DNA from: JACVRW01 sp963812415
GTDB taxonomy: Bacteria; Actinomycetota; Thermoleophilia; Solirubrobacterales; Thermoleophilaceae
Assembly: GCA_963812415.1 (NCBI GenBank)
Contig: CAWEVH010000024.1
Span: 1-64,000, forward strand
Reading direction: 5' to 3'
Length of the DNA stretch: 64,000 nt
Positions 50,366 to 58,805 of the stretch are shown in pieces. The position numbers were made by a program, and so were the translations under genes. Every line of letters starts with the position of its first letter. Position 1 is the first letter of the stretch. A model generated the notes under the pieces. That model did not search any database. It saw only the letters and a list, made by a program, of their open reading frames with translations, and was not told where the DNA came from.

Positions 50366-51673
50366 ATGCCAGGTCTCGTGATCGTGGGCGCCCAGTGGGG
50401 CGACGAGGGCAAGGGGAAGGTGGTCGACCTGCTCGCCGAGCAGGCCGATCTCGTCGTTCGCTTCCAGGGCGGGAACAACGCCGGTCACACGATCGTCCGG
50501 GACGGCGAGACCTTCAAGTTCCACCTGATCCCGTCCGGGATCCTCTACCCCGGCAAGCTGTGCGCCATCGGCAACGGTGTGGTCGTGGATCCGAAGGTGC
50601 TCACCGCCGAGATCGACGAGCTGCGGCGGCGCCGGATCGACATCAGCGGCCTGCGCATCTCGGCGAACGCCCACCTGATCATGCCCTACCACCAACTCCT
50701 CGACCAGGAGGGCGAGGCCAAGCTCGGCAAGCTCCAGATCGGGACCACGCGGCGCGGGATCGGCCCCTGCTACGCGGACAAGGCCTCGCGCCTCGGCATC
50801 CGCGTCCAGGACCTGCTCGACGAGAAGATCCTGCGCAAGAAGATCTACGCGGCGATGGAGCCGAAGCGGATGATGCTGCGCCCCTACGCCAAGCTGCCGG
50901 AGCTCGACCTGCACACGATGACCGAGGACTACCGCATCCTCGGTCACCGGCTCGAGGCGTTCATCGCCGACACCGCGCCGATCTCCTGGCGCGTGCTGGA
51001 CGAGGGGGGCCTGGTGGTCTTCGAGGGCGCCCAGGGCACCCTGCTCGACATCGACCACGGCACCTATCCGTTCGTCACCTCGTCGAACACGGTGGCCGGC
51101 GCCGCCTGCGCCGGAGCCGGTGTGGGGCCGCGCTCGATCGACGAGGTCTGGGGGATCGCCAAGGCGTACACGACCCGCGTGGGCGCCGGTCCCTTCCCCA
51201 CCGAGCTCGATGACGACCTCGGTGAGCGCATCCGCGACGCCGGCGGCGAATTCGGCACGACCACCGGGCGCGCGCGGCGGACCGGCTGGCTCGACCTGGT
51301 GGCCCTTCGCTACGCCACTCGCGTGAACGGCCTGACCGGGCTCGTGGTCACCAAGCTCGACGTCCTCACCGGCGTCGACCCGCTCCAGGTGGCCGTCCGC
51401 TATCTGGGGCCGGAGGGGGCCAGCTTCGAGGAGTTCCCCTACCACCAGACGATCCTGCACCGGGCCGACGGTGACTACGTGGAGCTGCCGGGCTGGCACG
51501 AGGACATCTCCGGCTGCCGCTCGGTCGAGGAGCTGCCGGCGCACGCGCAGGCCTATCTCGACTACATCGCCGAGTTCCTCGGCATTCCCGTGGTGATGGT
51601 CGGGGTCGGCCCCGGCCGCGACGAGATGATCTGGACCGGCGCCGCCGAGCGGCTCCGGCCCGCCGCGGCCTGA
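50366..51673 (+). CDS. purA: Adenylosuccinate synthetase
   Basis: 435 residues; joins IMP and aspartate with GTP on the way to AMP. GAQWGDEGKGKVVDLLAE (P-loop with the catalytic Asp), VRFQGGNNAGHTIV, GTTRRGIGPCYADKASR, EGAQGTLLDIDHGTYPFVTS and EFGTTTGRARRTGWLDLVAL are all present. The second P-loop-like NKxD appears as VVTKLDVLTG. It is complete, with no shift. Confidence 0.97.
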   Translation: MPGLVIVGAQWGDEGKGKVVDLLAEQADLVVRFQGGNNAGHTIVRDGETFKFHLIPSGILYPGKLCAIGNGVVVDPKVLTAEIDELRRRRIDISGLRISANAHLIMPYHQLLDQEGEAKLGKLQIGTTRRGIGPCYADKASRLGIRVQDLLDEKILRKKIYAAMEPKRMMLRPYAKLPELDLHTMTEDYRILGHRLEAFIADTAPISWRVLDEGGLVVFEGAQGTLLDIDHGTYPFVTSSNTVAGAACAGAGVGPRSIDEVWGIAKAYTTRVGAGPFPTELDDDLGERIRDAGGEFGTTTGRARRTGWLDLVALRYATRVNGLTGLVVTKLDVLTGVDPLQVAVRYLGPEGASFEEFPYHQTILHRADGDYVELPGWHEDISGCRSVEELPAHAQAYLDYIAEFLGIPVVMVGVGPGRDEMIWTGAAERLRPAAA

Positions 51674-51696
51674 TCTCCCGGCGCTCGGAAGTCCGG

Positions 51697-52465
51697 TCAG
51701 GCCTTCACGACGTGGGACTTCACGAGCATGTCGTGGAGGCAGCGGTTCTCGTCGTCCCAGAGCGGCCAGAGCCAGTCGAGGATCGTGGGGATCGAGGCCA
51801 GGAAGCCCCCGAGGAAGCCGAACAGGAACGCCTTGACCACGATCTCGCGCAGGAAGCCGAAGCCGAGGTCGACCGGCTGCCCCGTGTCGCGCACGATCCG
51901 GATGCCCACGATCTGCTTGCCCCAGGTCTGGCCGTTGTGCTCGCCCTGGCGTGCCACGAGCACAGGTGCGTAGAGGATCGACACGGCGATGTACGCGAGG
52001 AAGGCGATGATCGCCGTGACCACGCCGCCGACGTCGCTGGCCGCGAACACGCGCCACGACGATGGCGATCAGGATCGCCGACGGGATCAGCAGGATCAGG
52101 CCGTCGAGGATCGCCGCGCCGACGCGGCTCCACCAGCCGGCGAGCGGCGCGCCACCCCACCCCTGGGGCCGCGCGATCGGCTGCTGCCAGCCCCCGGGCG
52201 GGACGGGGCCCCCGTAGCCGGCCGGGCTCTCGGGACCTCCCGGAGTCTGGGGGCCGGCGGGCGGACCCGGCTGTGGCGCCTGGAGGCCGCCGGGCACTTG
52301 TGGCTCGGGCGGGGCGTGCGGCGCCTGCGGCCCGGGTGGCGGCGCCTGCGGCCCGGGTGGTGGCGCCTGCGGCCCTGGCGGCGTGGGATCCGGCTCCGCC
52401 GGCGGCTCGCCGCCCGCGGGCTCGCCGTCGCGCGGGCGGTCGGGAGAGGGGGGTCCGCTTTCCAT
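51697..52465 (-). CDS. RDD-family membrane protein with Pro-rich N-terminus (one frameshift)
   Basis: About 255 residues. The first 110 are a Pro/Gly-rich cytoplasmic tail with PPGPQA repeats; then the RDD domain begins at LAGWWSRVGAAILDGLILLIPSA, with Arg and Asp of the name, and continues after a one-base shift near 52050 through VFAASDVGGVVTAIIAFLAYI, NGQTWGKQIVGIRIVRDTG and WPLWDDENRCLHDMLVKSHVV. Four to five helices. Function of RDD proteins is mostly unknown, although some transport ions. Convergent with purA. ATG 52465 has TTGTAT 7 bases upstream. Confidence 0.8.
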
Positions 52466-52523
52466 GGCCGGAATACAACCATTCGGGGCGGAAGGGTGCC
52501 CGCCCTGGGCCCGCCAGGTTCGC

Positions 52524-52635
52524 CTAGGAGCCCCCCACCACGGCCAGGGCGAGCGCCAGCACGATGGCCAGCCCCAGAGCGGCCAGAACACGCTTGCCGG
52601 CGGGGCGGGTACTTCACGGCCCAGGGGCTGCTCAA
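52524..52635 (-). CDS. Possible very small single-helix membrane protein (one frameshift)
   Basis: From a TTG at 52635 that overlaps the stop of the upstream gene (TTGA), the frame gives MSSPWAVKYPP, then after one base shift PAGKRVLAALGLAIVLALAL and AVVGGS with a stop at 52524. The helix is unmistakably hydrophobic, and the overlap suggests coupled translation. It rests on one inferred indel and about 36 residues, so it may be fortuitous. Confidence 0.3.
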
Positions 52636-53282
52636 GCGTCCTCGAGCACGACCTGCTCGCCACGCCGCAGAAAGCGCAGGCCGAGCGTGAGCGCTCCGAG
52701 CATCGCCATCACGGCCAGCGTGATCTGCACGCTGAGCAGTCCCTCGCGACTCCAGTACACGTCCTCTAGCTCGAGCAGGAGGGCCGACTCGTCGAGCGTC
52801 AGGCCCATGCCGGCGCCGAATGGGACCGCGAGCCATGGCTCCAGGGTCTCGTCGCGTGTGAGGATCGCCCCGGCGCCGGCGGCGAACGCGATCACGATCC
52901 CGGGCACGAAATGGTGGATGTGACGGCGTCCGAGCCGCACGTTGCGGAACGGCCCCACGCGCGGGCGGCCGCGCAGCAGGTAGGTCACCCCACGGACGAC
53001 GAGGAAGGTCGTGGTGAACGCGGTGAGCATGTTGAAGAGCGAGTTCTCGCGCGTCGAGACCTCGCGGTAGCCGGCCCGCGCCACCTCGGCCGTCTCGACC
53101 ACGGCCTCCTGGCCTGCGAGCAGCAGGTCGTCAGCCTCCGTCGGCAGCGGGGCGTGCCCGCGCTTCCACACGCGTCCCACCTCGCCCACCACCACGGCGC
53201 CCAGCAGGACCGTGGCGAGCGCGCCGAGTGCCAGCGTGCCTCGTCCCGGGGCGAGCGGCCGGTGCCGGCGGCGCCGTCTCAC
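52632..53282 (-). CDS. Membrane protein of unknown function
   Basis: 216 residues from GTG 53282, which overlaps the stop of the acyltransferase (GTGA). Helices near residues 15-32 (LALGALATVLLGAVVVGEVG), 85-100 (LTAFTTTFLVVRGVTYLL), 122-140 (HHFVPGIVIAFAAGAGAIL) and 180-200 (LLSVQITLAVMAMLGALTLGL). Between the second and third helices is RNVRLGRRHIHHFVPG, a basic, His-rich motif that recurs in related unnamed actinobacterial proteins as I remember them. Coupled to wecB and the acyltransferase, so perhaps concerned with a surface polysaccharide. Confidence 0.6.
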   Translation of the reverse strand: MRRRRRHRPLAPGRGTLALGALATVLLGAVVVGEVGRVWKRGHAPLPTEADDLLLAGQEAVVETAEVARAGYREVSTRENSLFNMLTAFTTTFLVVRGVTYLLRGRPRVGPFRNVRLGRRHIHHFVPGIVIAFAAGAGAILTRDETLEPWLAVPFGAGMGLTLDESALLLELEDVYWSREGLLSVQITLAVMAMLGALTLGLRFLRRGEQVVLEDA

Positions 53283-53983
53283 GCAAGCAGGTCCTCGGCC
53301 GAGACCTCGCCGATCACGCGCGCCGGCACTCCCATCACGAGCATCCGCGCCGGCACGTCGCGGGTCACGACCGCACCGGCGGCCACGAACGCCTCCTCGC
53401 CGACCTCGACCCCCGGCAGCAGCACGGCACTCCCGCCGATCCGGCAAGCGCGGCGCAGCAGCGCCCCCGTCAACTCGAGGCCGGCGGCCCGGCGGCCCGC
53501 GGTCGGATCGTTGGTGGTCATCACCCCCGGTGCGATGAACACATCGTCCTCGACGATCGACCACGCGGTCACGTAGGCGCCCGTCTGCATCCGCACGCGG
53601 GTCCCGAGCCGGACGTCGTTCTCGACGGACGCGCCGCGGCCGATCACGCACTCGTGGCCGATCACCACCCGCTCGCGCACGTGCGCCTGGTCGGCGACCA
53701 CGCAGCGTTCGCCGATCTCCGCTCCGGCGAGCACGACCGCCCCCGCGCCCACCGTCGTGCCCGCGCCGACGATCGCCGGAGGAGGCGCCTGCCCGCTCGC
53801 GCTCGAGCGGGCGCCGAGCGCCAGCGGCTTCCCGATCACGCAGCCGTCCTGGAGGCGCACCCCCTCGCCCACCGTGGTGCCGGCGTGCACGATCACGTTT
53901 CCGCCGAGCTCGACGCTGTCCGGCAGCGACACCCCCGCTCCCAGCAGCAGACCCGGCGCGCGGTCGGATGGCTCGAGCGTCAC
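53279..53983 (-). CDS. Left-handed beta-helix acyltransferase (sugar O/N-acyltransferase type)
   Basis: 234 residues of hexapeptide repeats (VIVHAGTTVGEGVRLQDGCVI, split here as VIVHAGTTVG and EGVRLQDGCVI; AIVGAGTTVGAGAVVLAGAEI likewise repeated). The end, GGSAVLLPGVEVGEEAFV, then AAGAVVTRDVPARM and VMGVPARVIG, is the normal C-terminus of acetyl- or other acyltransferases acting on nucleotide sugars. GTG 53983 overlaps the wecB stop. With WecB it suggests modification of a 2-acetamido sugar for a surface glycan. Confidence 0.85.
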   Translation of the reverse strand: MTLEPSDRAPGLLLGAGVSLPDSVELGGNVIVHAGTTVGEGVRLQDGCVIGKPLALGARSSASGQAPPPAIVGAGTTVGAGAVVLAGAEIGERCVVADQAHVRERVVIGHECVIGRGASVENDVRLGTRVRMQTGAYVTAWSIVEDDVFIAPGVMTTNDPTAGRRAAGLELTGALLRRACRIGGSAVLLPGVEVGEEAFVAAGAVVTRDVPARMLVMGVPARVIGEVSAEDLLA

Positions 53984-55056
53984 GCTGGTCGCGCAGTGTA
54001 GGAGGCCAGCACGTCGCGGACGCGCTCCGCGGCGTGACCGCCGCCGTAGAGCTCGGGCCGCTCCGCCGGCGGCCTGCGCTCGAGCGCGGCCAGTGCCGCC
54101 TCGCGGTCGAGGCCGACCAGCACGTTCCAGCCCGAGTCGACCGTTTCGACCCACTCGGTGGTGTCGCGCAGCGTCACGCACGGCACGCCGAGCAGGTACG
54201 CCTCCTTCTGCACGCCCCCCGAGTCGGTGAGCAGCGTGCGCGCGTGCCGGGCGAGCTTCAGGAAGTCGAGGTAGCCGAGTGGCGGGGAGAGGGTCAAAGC
54301 CGCGAGCCGGTCGAGGAGCCCGCTCGCCTCGAGCCGCGCACGCGTGCGCGGGTGGATCGGGAAGACGACGGTGCCCGGCAGCGCCTCGAGCAGGGCGACG
54401 AGACGTTCGAGCTGGGCGCGGTCGTCCACGTTGCCGGCGCGATGGGCGGTCACCACGCGGTAGCCGCCGGGCTCGAGGCCGAGGTCCGCGAGCACTGCCG
54501 AGCGCTCCTCGGCGATCCCGCGGAAGGCCAGCGACACGTCGGCCATCACGTCGCCGACCAGGTGGGCCTCTCCGACGGCCGACTCGCGCTCCAGGTTGCG
54601 CATGGCGGTCTCGGTCGAGCAGAGCAACAGATCAGACGCGTGGTCGGTGAGCACGCGGTTGAGCTCCTCGGGCATCGAGCGGTCGAAGGACCGCATGCCG
54701 GCCTCCACGTGACCTACGCGGATGCCCGCCTGGGCCGCGGCGAGCGCGCCGGCGAGCGTCGAGTTGGTGTCGCCGTAGACCAGTGCCAGGTCGGGCTGGA
54801 GCTCGCCGAGCACGTTCTCGAGGGCGGCCAGGATGCGGGCGGTCTGGGCGGTGTTCGAGCCGCCCCCGGCCCCGAGCTCGCGCGCCGGTGCCGGCACGCC
54901 GAGCTCCTCGAAGAAGATCCGGGAGAGCTCGTCGTCGTAGTGCTGGCCGGTGTGCACGATCGACTCGTCGGCCACCTCGCGCACCAGCCGCGACACGGCA
55001 GCCGCCTTCACGAACTGCGGCCGGTTTCCGACGATCGTGACGATTCGGGCGCGCAC
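53980..55056 (-). CDS. wecB: UDP-N-acetylglucosamine 2-epimerase (non-hydrolysing)
   Basis: 358 residues; interconverts UDP-GlcNAc and UDP-ManNAc. Seen: TIVGNRPQFVKAAAVSR, HTGQHYDDELSRIFFEELG, VYGDTNSTLAGALAA, VGHVEAGMRSFDRSMPEELNR with the catalytic acidic and His residues, TAHRAGNVDD and LLTDSGGVQKEAYLLGVPCV. Start GTG 55056. It heads the three-gene coupled set wecB-acyltransferase-membrane protein. No wecC dehydrogenase is adjacent. Confidence 0.93.
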   Translation of the reverse strand: MRARIVTIVGNRPQFVKAAAVSRLVREVADESIVHTGQHYDDELSRIFFEELGVPAPARELGAGGGSNTAQTARILAALENVLGELQPDLALVYGDTNSTLAGALAAAQAGIRVGHVEAGMRSFDRSMPEELNRVLTDHASDLLLCSTETAMRNLERESAVGEAHLVGDVMADVSLAFRGIAEERSAVLADLGLEPGGYRVVTAHRAGNVDDRAQLERLVALLEALPGTVVFPIHPRTRARLEASGLLDRLAALTLSPPLGYLDFLKLARHARTLLTDSGGVQKEAYLLGVPCVTLRDTTEWVETVDSGWNVLVGLDREAALAALERRPPAERPELYGGGHAAERVRDVLASYTARPA

Positions 55057-55083
55057 GATCCCGGGCTCACCCGCGTACGGCCG

Positions 55084-55089
55084 TAGGAT
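55084..55089 (+). promoter_or_regulatory. Putative -10 box of the 39-residue frame
   Basis: TAGGAT ends 7 bases before ATG 55097, with the same spacing as the leaderless genes elsewhere in the window. Confidence 0.35.
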
Positions 55090-55096
55090 TCATGCG

Positions 55097-55216
55097 ATGG
55101 GGAGGAAGCTTCTCGGGGGCGCCGCCGCTGCGGTGGGCCTTGCGGCGGACCTCGCGCGCCACGTGGCGTGGTTCGTGTCCCACCAGATCGAGCGTCGCCC
55201 GCGCCAGCGTCGCTAG
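55097..55216 (+). CDS. Candidate leaderless small protein, 39 residues
   Basis: Starts MGRKLLGGAAAAVGLAADLA and continues RHVAWFVSHQIERRPRQRR: an amphipathic or weakly membrane-inserting helix followed by a basic tail. TAGGAT lies 7 bases upstream. It sits in the space between wecB (divergent) and the aminotransferase gene (convergent, overlapping by four bases). No homologue is recalled. The promoter spacing and the non-random composition are the only support. Confidence 0.4.
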   Translation: MGRKLLGGAAAAVGLAADLARHVAWFVSHQIERRPRQRR

Positions 55217-56043
55217 AGCGCTGCCAGCTCCTCGTCGATGCGGTCGCGTAGGGCCGCCTGGGCCTCGCGCGTGCGCTCGCCCTCCGGCAGCTCGATGTCC
55301 TCGATCGCCGCGATCGACTGCACCTCGCGGGTGGTGGACGCGAGGAACACCTCGCCGGCGCCGCGAAGGTCGTCCATCGTGCAGGACCGCTCGCGCACGG
55401 CCACCACCTCCATCACGCGTGCGCGGGTGATGGAGGCGAGGATGTGCTCGCTCAGTGGCGGCGTCGAGAGAACGCCCTCGGCGTCCACCCAGAAGAGCGA
55501 CGAGGTGGGCGCCTCGAGCACCCGGCCGTGCGGCGTCACGAGCAGCGCCTCGTCGAACCCGCGCTCCCGCGCCAAGCGCCCGCACAGCATGTTGGCCCCG
55601 TAGGAGAGCGACTTGACTCCGTCGAGCACCCGCGTGGGCGCGTACTCGACCACCCCCAGCCTCAGCCGCTCAGGCGTGCTCGGCAGCGGCTCGGTGAGCA
55701 GCAGCCGGTGCCCACCACGCGTGACCACGACCCGCAGGCAGCCGTCGAACGCCGCCCCGCCGCGGGCCTCGAGCAGCTCCGGGATCTCGGACTCGAGCTC
55801 ACCCCGGAACACGTCCTCCAGGCGCAGGTTGGCGCCGGAGCGCTCGATCCGGTCGAGATGGTCCGCGAGCGCGAACGGGCGCCCGTCGTAGACCCGGATC
55901 ACCTCGAACACGCCGTCGCCGCGCAGCAGGCCGTCGTCCGTGGCGGGAATCGTGGCGTCGGCGGCCGGCATCGTGATCCCGTTCACGCAGGCCAGCTCGG
56001 CGGTCGCGGTGGCAGCGGCGCTGTGGTCTGACATGCGGGCCAT
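55213..56043 (-). CDS. Class IV (branched-chain/D-amino acid type) aminotransferase
   Basis: About 276 residues, PLP fold type IV. CVNGITMPAADATIPATDDGLLRGDGVFEVIRV is the usual opening (here in two parts: VNGITMPAADATIPATDD and LLRGDGVFEVIRV), with FALADHLDRIERSGANL, the PLP lysine in DGVKSLSYGANMLC, EALLVTPHGRVLEAPTSSLF and VFLASTTREVQSI. It could be IlvE, a D-amino acid aminotransferase or 4-amino-4-deoxychorismate lyase (PabC); the sequence does not decide. The length is close to PabC/DAAT rather than IlvE. Start could be ATG 56043 or the ATG four codons on. Confidence 0.82.
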   Translation of the reverse strand: MARMSDHSAAATATAELACVNGITMPAADATIPATDDGLLRGDGVFEVIRVYDGRPFALADHLDRIERSGANLRLEDVFRGELESEIPELLEARGGAAFDGCLRVVVTRGGHRLLLTEPLPSTPERLRLGVVEYAPTRVLDGVKSLSYGANMLCGRLARERGFDEALLVTPHGRVLEAPTSSLFWVDAEGVLSTPPLSEHILASITRARVMEVVAVRERSCTMDDLRGAGEVFLASTTREVQSIAAIEDIELPEGERTREAQAALRDRIDEELAAL

Positions 56044-56084
56044 GTTCGCAGGTCGAGCCCGCGCGGATCACGCGGGCGGCGCGG

Positions 56085-56534
56085 CTAGGCAGCCTGGGGA
56101 AACGACTCTGCCACGCGCGCTATCCGGCCCGTCGCACCGTCGAGCGCGCCCGCCGACAGGAGCGCTGCCGTGGCGCTCGCCACAAGGCGCCCGGTGAGGC
56201 CGCCCGCAGGCCGCATCGACACCGACGCGTTCAGTTCCGTCCCGCGCTCGTCGTCGCTCAGCTGATAGCGGACGTCGAAGCCAACCGGACCCTCGGCGGA
56301 CAGCTCGAGCGCGGCCTCGTGGGCCACTCGCACCTCCACGTCGAAGCCCACGCGCACGCCCGCGACCTTGCCGGTCACGCGGCTGCGCGTGCCGGAGGCG
56401 AGACGGCAGACGTCCTGGTCCTCGAGGTCGAAGGCGACCGGCGACCAGCGGCGGATCTCGTCCGGCCGAGTGAGCACCTCGAGCAGCGCGTCCGCGCTGG
56501 CGTTCGCCCGTGCTGTCGAGGTCCATTCCGCCAT
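56085..56534 (-). CDS. SRPBCC/CoxG-like protein
   Basis: 149 residues with the helix-grip pattern: WTSTARANASADALLEVLTRPDEIRRW, VAFDLEDQDVCRLASG, VGFDVEVRVAHEAALELSAEG, and a final amphipathic helix GLTGRLVASATAALLSAG. It is like carbon-monoxide dehydrogenase subunit G and other START-type lipid-binding proteins, but no CO dehydrogenase gene is visible. Ligand unknown. Divergent from the dipZ gene across about 100 bases. Confidence 0.7.
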   Translation of the reverse strand: MAEWTSTARANASADALLEVLTRPDEIRRWSPVAFDLEDQDVCRLASGTRSRVTGKVAGVRVGFDVEVRVAHEAALELSAEGPVGFDVRYQLSDDERGTELNASVSMRPAGGLTGRLVASATAALLSAGALDGATGRIARVAESFPQAA

Positions 56535-56637
56535 GCGCGCATCCTCGCGGGCCGCGTGTGGGCCTTGTGAGCGATTCCGCACGGTTTGGGGGACGAGTTC
56601 ACCGAATTGCAATCCCGTGCGTAGATAGTCGATAGCG

Positions 56638-58360
56638 ATGCTGCTGCTCACGGTCTTCGCGGTGCTGGCCGGCGCGGGCACGGCGCTCACGCCCTGCGTG
56701 CTCCCCGTGCTGCCGGCGCTCCTCTCCGCCAGCGCGGCGGGCGGCCGGCGTCGCCCGCTCGGGGTGATCCTCGGTCTGGTCTTCACGCACACCATCGCGA
56801 TCGTGGCTCTCGCGTCGGTGATCGACGGCGTCGGGCTGGCGGACGGCTTCGTGCGCAGCCTCGCCGTCGTGGTGCTCGCGGCGTTCGGCCTGGCGCTGCT
56901 CTGGCCGCGACTCGGCCTGCTCGTGGAGCGCGCCTTCGCCCCGCTCCAGCGGCTCGGGCCGAAGACCCGCGGCGAAGGCTTCTGGTCCGGCCTGCTCGTG
57001 GGCGGCGCGCTCGGCTTCCTCTACGCGCCCTGCGCGGGCCCGATTCTCGCCGCCGTGATCTCGGTCTCGGCCACCCAGGGGACCTCGGCCGACCTGGTCG
57101 TCCTGGCGGTCGCCTACGGCGCCGGCTCGGCGCTGGTGCTGCTCCTGATCGCGTTCGGCGGGCGCCGCGTCGTCGACCGGATTCGCAGCGCGGGACACGG
57201 GCCGGTGGTCCAGCGCACGCTCGGAGCCCTGCTGATCGCCACCGCGGCGCTGATGGCCGCCGAGCTCGACGTGCGCTTCCAGACGGTGCTCGCAAACGAG
57301 CTGCCCGCGGCGCTCTCGAACCCCACCACCGCCCTGGAGAGCACGAGCGCCGTGGAGCGCCGGCTGGAGCGGCTGCGCGGATCGCCGCGCTTCGAGTCGC
57401 CGCAGCGTGCGGGCCTGCCGAAGCTCGGCCTTGCCCCGGAATTCACCGGCAACGATTCGTGGCTCAACACGCCCGACGGAGCGCCCGCTGTCGCTCGCGC
57501 AGCTGCGCGGCAAGGTCGTGCTCGTGGATTTCTGGACCTACACCTGCATCAACTGCCTGCGCACCCTGCCCGCCCTGCGTGCCTGGCACCAGCGCTACGT
57601 GGACGACGGGCTCGTGATCGTCGGCGTGCACACGCCGGAGTTCGCATTCGAGCGCGAGCGCGACAACGTCGAGCGTGCGGTGCGGGCGAACGGCCTTCGC
57701 TACCCGATCGCCCAGGACAACTCCTACGCGACCTGGGAGGCCTGGGGCAACCAGTACTGGCCAGCCAAGTACCTGATCGACGCGCGCGGCCAGGTGCGCT
57801 ACACGCACTTCGGCGAGGGCGCCTACGGGGAGACGGAGGACGCCATCCGCACACTGCTCGCGGAGGCGGGCGGCGCTCGGCTGGGCGCAGCCACGCGGGC
57901 GGACCCCTCAGGCGCGGACCCGGAGGTGCGGACGCCGGAGACCTACCTGGGAGCCGACCGCGCGGAGGCCTTCGTCGGGCCGGCGCCGAGTCCGGGCCGA
58001 CGCCGCTACCCGGATCCCGGCGAGGAGCTTCCTCCGAGCCAGTTCGCCCTCTCCGGCGCCTGGCGGGTGACCGGCGAGTCGGCCACCGCCCTTCGCGACG
58101 CCTCGATCCACGCGCGCCCGGTGGCCCGCGACGTCTACCTCGTGCTCGCCGCCCCCGACGGCCGGCCACGGCGCGTGGAACTGCTCCTCGACGGGGCGCC
58201 GCTGCCGACGCGGGCAGGCGGTGCCGACGCCCGGGAAGGGTCGGTGACGGTTCGCCGGCAGCGCCTCTACCACCTCGTCTCGCTGCCCGAGGTGGGCGAG
58301 CTGGATCTCGAGCTGCGCCTGCCGGCCGGCGTGAGCGCCTACGCGTTCACGTTCGGCTGA
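56638..58360 (+). CDS. dipZ: DipZ-type fusion: CcdA membrane domain, thioredoxin domain, C-terminal beta domain (one frameshift)
   Basis: Carries reducing power across the membrane to exported thiols. About 573 residues. CcdA: six helices with the two redox cysteines in LTPCVLPVLPALL and LYAPCAGPILAAV. A linker leads to GLPKLGLAPEFTGNDSWLNT; after a one-base shift near 57485 follows a TlpA-like thioredoxin domain (LRGKVVLVDFWTYTCINCLR with CxxC as CINC, WEAWGNQYWPAKYLID). The C-terminal domain (SQFALSGAWRVTGES to VSAYAFTFG) is the beta-sandwich found in mycobacterial DipZ. ATG 56638 is the start. Confidence 0.88.
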
Positions 58361-58396
58361 GCCGGCCGCCGCTCGATCCGCGACCATCCAGGGACG

Positions 58397-58789
58397 ATGC
58401 CGCCCGGCAACGGCGACGTGGTGCGCGCCTTCATCGACGCCCTGAACGGGGGGCGGGTGGACGAGCTGATCGAGCGGATCGACCCCGATTTCGAGTGGAC
58501 GCCGCTCGAGGACAGCCCGATCGCGCACCGCTATCGCGGACGCGAGCAGGTGCGCCGCTATGTGGAGGACTGGCTGGCCACGTTCGACTCCGTGCGCCTC
58601 GAGCTCGAGGAGCTGCGGGAGGTCGGCGATCACGTGATCACCGCGGTGCATGGGCACGGCCGCGGCCGCTTGAGCGGAGTCCAGCTGCACTCGAGCTTCT
58701 GCCAGGTCTGGAGCCTCCGCGCGGGCACGCCGACGTGCATGCGCGAGTACCGGGATCTCGAGCAGGGCCTGGCGTCGCTGCACGCGTAG
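58397..58789 (+). CDS. SnoaL-like (NTF2-fold) protein
   Basis: 130 residues: DVVRAFIDALNGGRVDELIERIDPDFEW, HRYRGREQVRRYVEDWL and a C-terminal cone-forming strand set ending YRDLEQGLASLHA. Such proteins are small ligand-binding or isomerase domains; function here unknown. It lies 36 bases after dipZ and 16 bases before the WS/DGAT gene. Confidence 0.8.
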   Translation: MPPGNGDVVRAFIDALNGGRVDELIERIDPDFEWTPLEDSPIAHRYRGREQVRRYVEDWLATFDSVRLELEELREVGDHVITAVHGHGRGRLSGVQLHSSFCQVWSLRAGTPTCMREYRDLEQGLASLHA

Positions 58790-58792
58790 GGG

Positions 58793-58798
58793 GACAAT
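58793..58798 (+). promoter_or_regulatory. Putative -10 box of the WS/DGAT gene
   Basis: GACAAT ends 7 bases before ATG 58806. Confidence 0.4.
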
Positions 58799-58805
58799 CC
58801 CCTAC

